IMG/VR virus record: IMGVR_UViG_3300005882_000022
Span: 1-24,224 of that record
DNA from: a virus
Direction: 5' to 3' (one strand)
Length of the DNA: 24,224 nt
Below the pieces are notes generated by a model. It was given only the letters and a program-made list of their open reading frames with translations, ran no database searches and was not told the origin of the DNA. The position numbers were made by a program, and so were the translations under genes. Positions 22,847-24,224 of this stretch are shown here, piece by piece. The stretch's first letter is position 1. Each line of letters opens with the position of its first letter.

Positions 22847-24224
22847 TCAGCGAAGAAATACTCCCTTCAATCTCACCTTGTTTCTCTTTGTCTTTCGCTT
22901 TCTCAACTGATTTTCGCCCAAATAGAAGGTCAAAGCGACTGCATCTGCGCTGTCAGGCGATTCAAGGCCGCGCTTTCGCATGTCTTTCTTCGACTCGATC
23001 CGCATTTTGCCGTCTGAGGTCGGAAAATACTTGATAACCGCCAGTTGGTCGATCAATTCGCGGTCGTCCGGTATCGAAATCGTCCCATCCTCGAACCTCT
23101 CGCGCAGCTTCCAATACATTTCGTCACGTTTGTTGCTGAAATGAGCCTCGTCGGTTGGCTTCTTTCTGACATCGCCGGAATAAACCTGGTACCCCATTTC
23201 CTTCAGGCGGCAGAAAACGCCATGTCCTATGCCAATCGGGTCAACAATCGCGCATTTGGCCTCTATTTCGTCCATTTCTATCGACACCCAACCCACAAGC
23301 TCCATCGTATCCTTGGTATTCTTGCGGGTAATGTTAACAATCTGCGGCCCCCTTCTCTGCGCCATGACAGACTTGTCACCACCGGCACCAACATCAACGC
23401 CCAAAACGTCCTGGTCGTCCTCTGAAGGCTCAATATCTCTGTTGACAGCCGCGTCGATCCACTCCCACGGAATCAGGGTGTCGGTATCGCTGATCGGCGG
23501 CAGACCTTTGACGCGAATCCGAAACGGCATCGAATCTCTGCCGTATTTCCGCGCCATGCCTTCGATATGGCTCCTGGAAACAATCTCTGACTTCTCGGCA
23601 TCCCAATGCAGCGCAACGAACCGGGAATCCTTCTGGCTCTCAACCGCAAAACCTGTCCGTTTCGTCGGGTTGAAGATAATCAGGACGAGGTTTATCAGAC
23701 CTGTCAGAGTACCCTCAACCGGCTTGAACACCGCATCATTGATTCCACTGGCTTCGTCAAAGATAAACAGCATGTGCCGCTCATGACGACCGGCCATTGC
23801 CGTTCCCTGATCCTCCGGGCTGGATGTCGATGACACGGTGATCGCCTCGCAAAACCACCGCTTACCCTTTTCCTCCTTCCCCAACTGCTTGTTGAACACC
23901 TTTTCGGTCTGAACCTCGAACATTTCCTGCAAAATCGTCGGGCTGGATGGATTCTTGTCGTCCACCTTCTTCGCCATGCCCATCACTTTGCTGATCTCAG
24001 ACCAGTAGACGTTCATCAACTGCTTGTTCGTATTCGCTGTCGCTGAACACTTCGGGTACGAAAAGCATGTCATAAACCATGTCAGGCACAACGCAGCGAA
24101 GAAATCCTTGCCCGTTCCCTGGCCAGACATGATGCTGACACCGATCTTCTCCGCATACTCACGTTCTTCGTCGGTGAGCTTCTTCCCGGCATGGGAATCG
24201 AGTTTGGCACCAACAATCTTCCCA
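22847..24224 (-). CDS. terL: Terminase large subunit (5' end beyond window)
   Basis: The frame is open to the right edge, so about 458 residues are visible and the start is outside; the internal ATG at 24130 is not the start. The ATPase motifs are present: SGQGTGKD (Walker A, visible residues 33-40, with Asp where Ser/Thr is usual), ATANTNKQL after it, and LFIFDEASG (Walker B plus catalytic Glu, near 156). The nuclease part shows GVDVGAGGDKS near 275 and DSADAVAL near the C-terminus, which supply the acidic residues of the RNase H-like fold. TerL pumps DNA into the prohead and cuts the concatemer. It is the first gene seen in the late operon, as expected for a packaging-head order, and the small terminase should lie just off the window. 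Confidence 0.92.
   Translation of the reverse strand, partial: GKIVGAKLDSHAGKKLTDEEREYAEKIGVSIMSGQGTGKDFFAALCLTWFMTCFSYPKCSATANTNKQLMNVYWSEISKVMGMAKKVDDKNPSSPTILQEMFEVQTEKVFNKQLGKEEKGKRWFCEAITVSSTSSPEDQGTAMAGRHERHMLFIFDEASGINDAVFKPVEGTLTGLINLVLIIFNPTKRTGFAVESQKDSRFVALHWDAEKSEIVSRSHIEGMARKYGRDSMPFRIRVKGLPPISDTDTLIPWEWIDAAVNRDIEPSEDDQDVLGVDVGAGGDKSVMAQRRGPQIVNITRKNTKDTMELVGWVSIEMDEIEAKCAIVDPIGIGHGVFCRLKEMGYQVYSGDVRKKPTDEAHFSNKRDEMYWKLRERFEDGTISIPDDRELIDQLAVIKYFPTSDGKMRIESKKDMRKRGLESPDSADAVALTFYLGENQLRKRKTKRNKVRLKGVFLR

Noticed and set aside
22778-22907. Plus-strand ATG with a good AGGAGG-like site near 22780
   Set aside because: The frame codes only about 40 residues, runs antisense into terminase and has no support.

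Overview
The window is the right-hand part of the late region of a temperate short-tailed phage (podovirus-type), seen as a prophage end next to a host tRNA gene. At the far left is the 3' part of a tRNA-Arg(CCU) gene (1-60) with its own terminator. It is followed by about 230 bp of non-coding DNA that carries three GGTGCCAA repeats at exact 11-bp spacing, which look like integrase arm-type sites. From about 260 to the right edge every gene I can support lies on the minus strand and is packed end to end with short overlaps, so transcription runs from right to left and ends at a clear intrinsic terminator at 260-283. The bacterial host cannot be fixed from this sequence. The tRNA, moderately high GC and the style of the phage proteins fit a Gram-negative proteobacterium or desulfobacterial relative (two-component spanins imply an outer membrane), but that is an inference.

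In transcription order, the packaging and head module comes first: large terminase (5' end outside the window), portal, a 97-residue protein, scaffold, major capsid protein and a small possible decoration protein. Next is a 59-residue C2H2 zinc-finger protein, then the head-tail adaptor and a tail hub/stabilisation-like protein. A glycine-rich tail fibre with its assembly chaperone, a small unknown protein and a GNAT/HlyC-like acyltransferase follow. Then come four proteins that look like the internal-virion/ejection set of 406, 122, 413 and 1941 residues. The left quarter carries a membrane protein, a small protein, a long appendage protein with nine regular repeats, two small structural proteins, and a lysis cassette (SLT-type lytic transglycosylase, holin, i-spanin and overlapping o-spanin). 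There is no tape measure, sheath or tail-tube gene, which supports a podovirus. Integrase, repressor and replication genes are not in this window.

Three things stand out. First, the hexamer CTGTCA/TGACAG occurs about 94 times (hand count, about 51 and 43 in the two orientations), roughly eight times the uniform-composition expectation. It is spread through coding and intergenic DNA but nearly absent from the capsid region. Second, a classical C2H2 zinc-finger mini-gene sits between the head genes and the adaptor, with a strong nested hairpin inside its reading frame. Third, intergenic spaces hold probable control elements: a promoter followed by a terminator-like hairpin between terminase and portal, a hairpin-bearing leader before the scaffold/capsid genes, and a 10-bp stem-loop behind the capsid gene.
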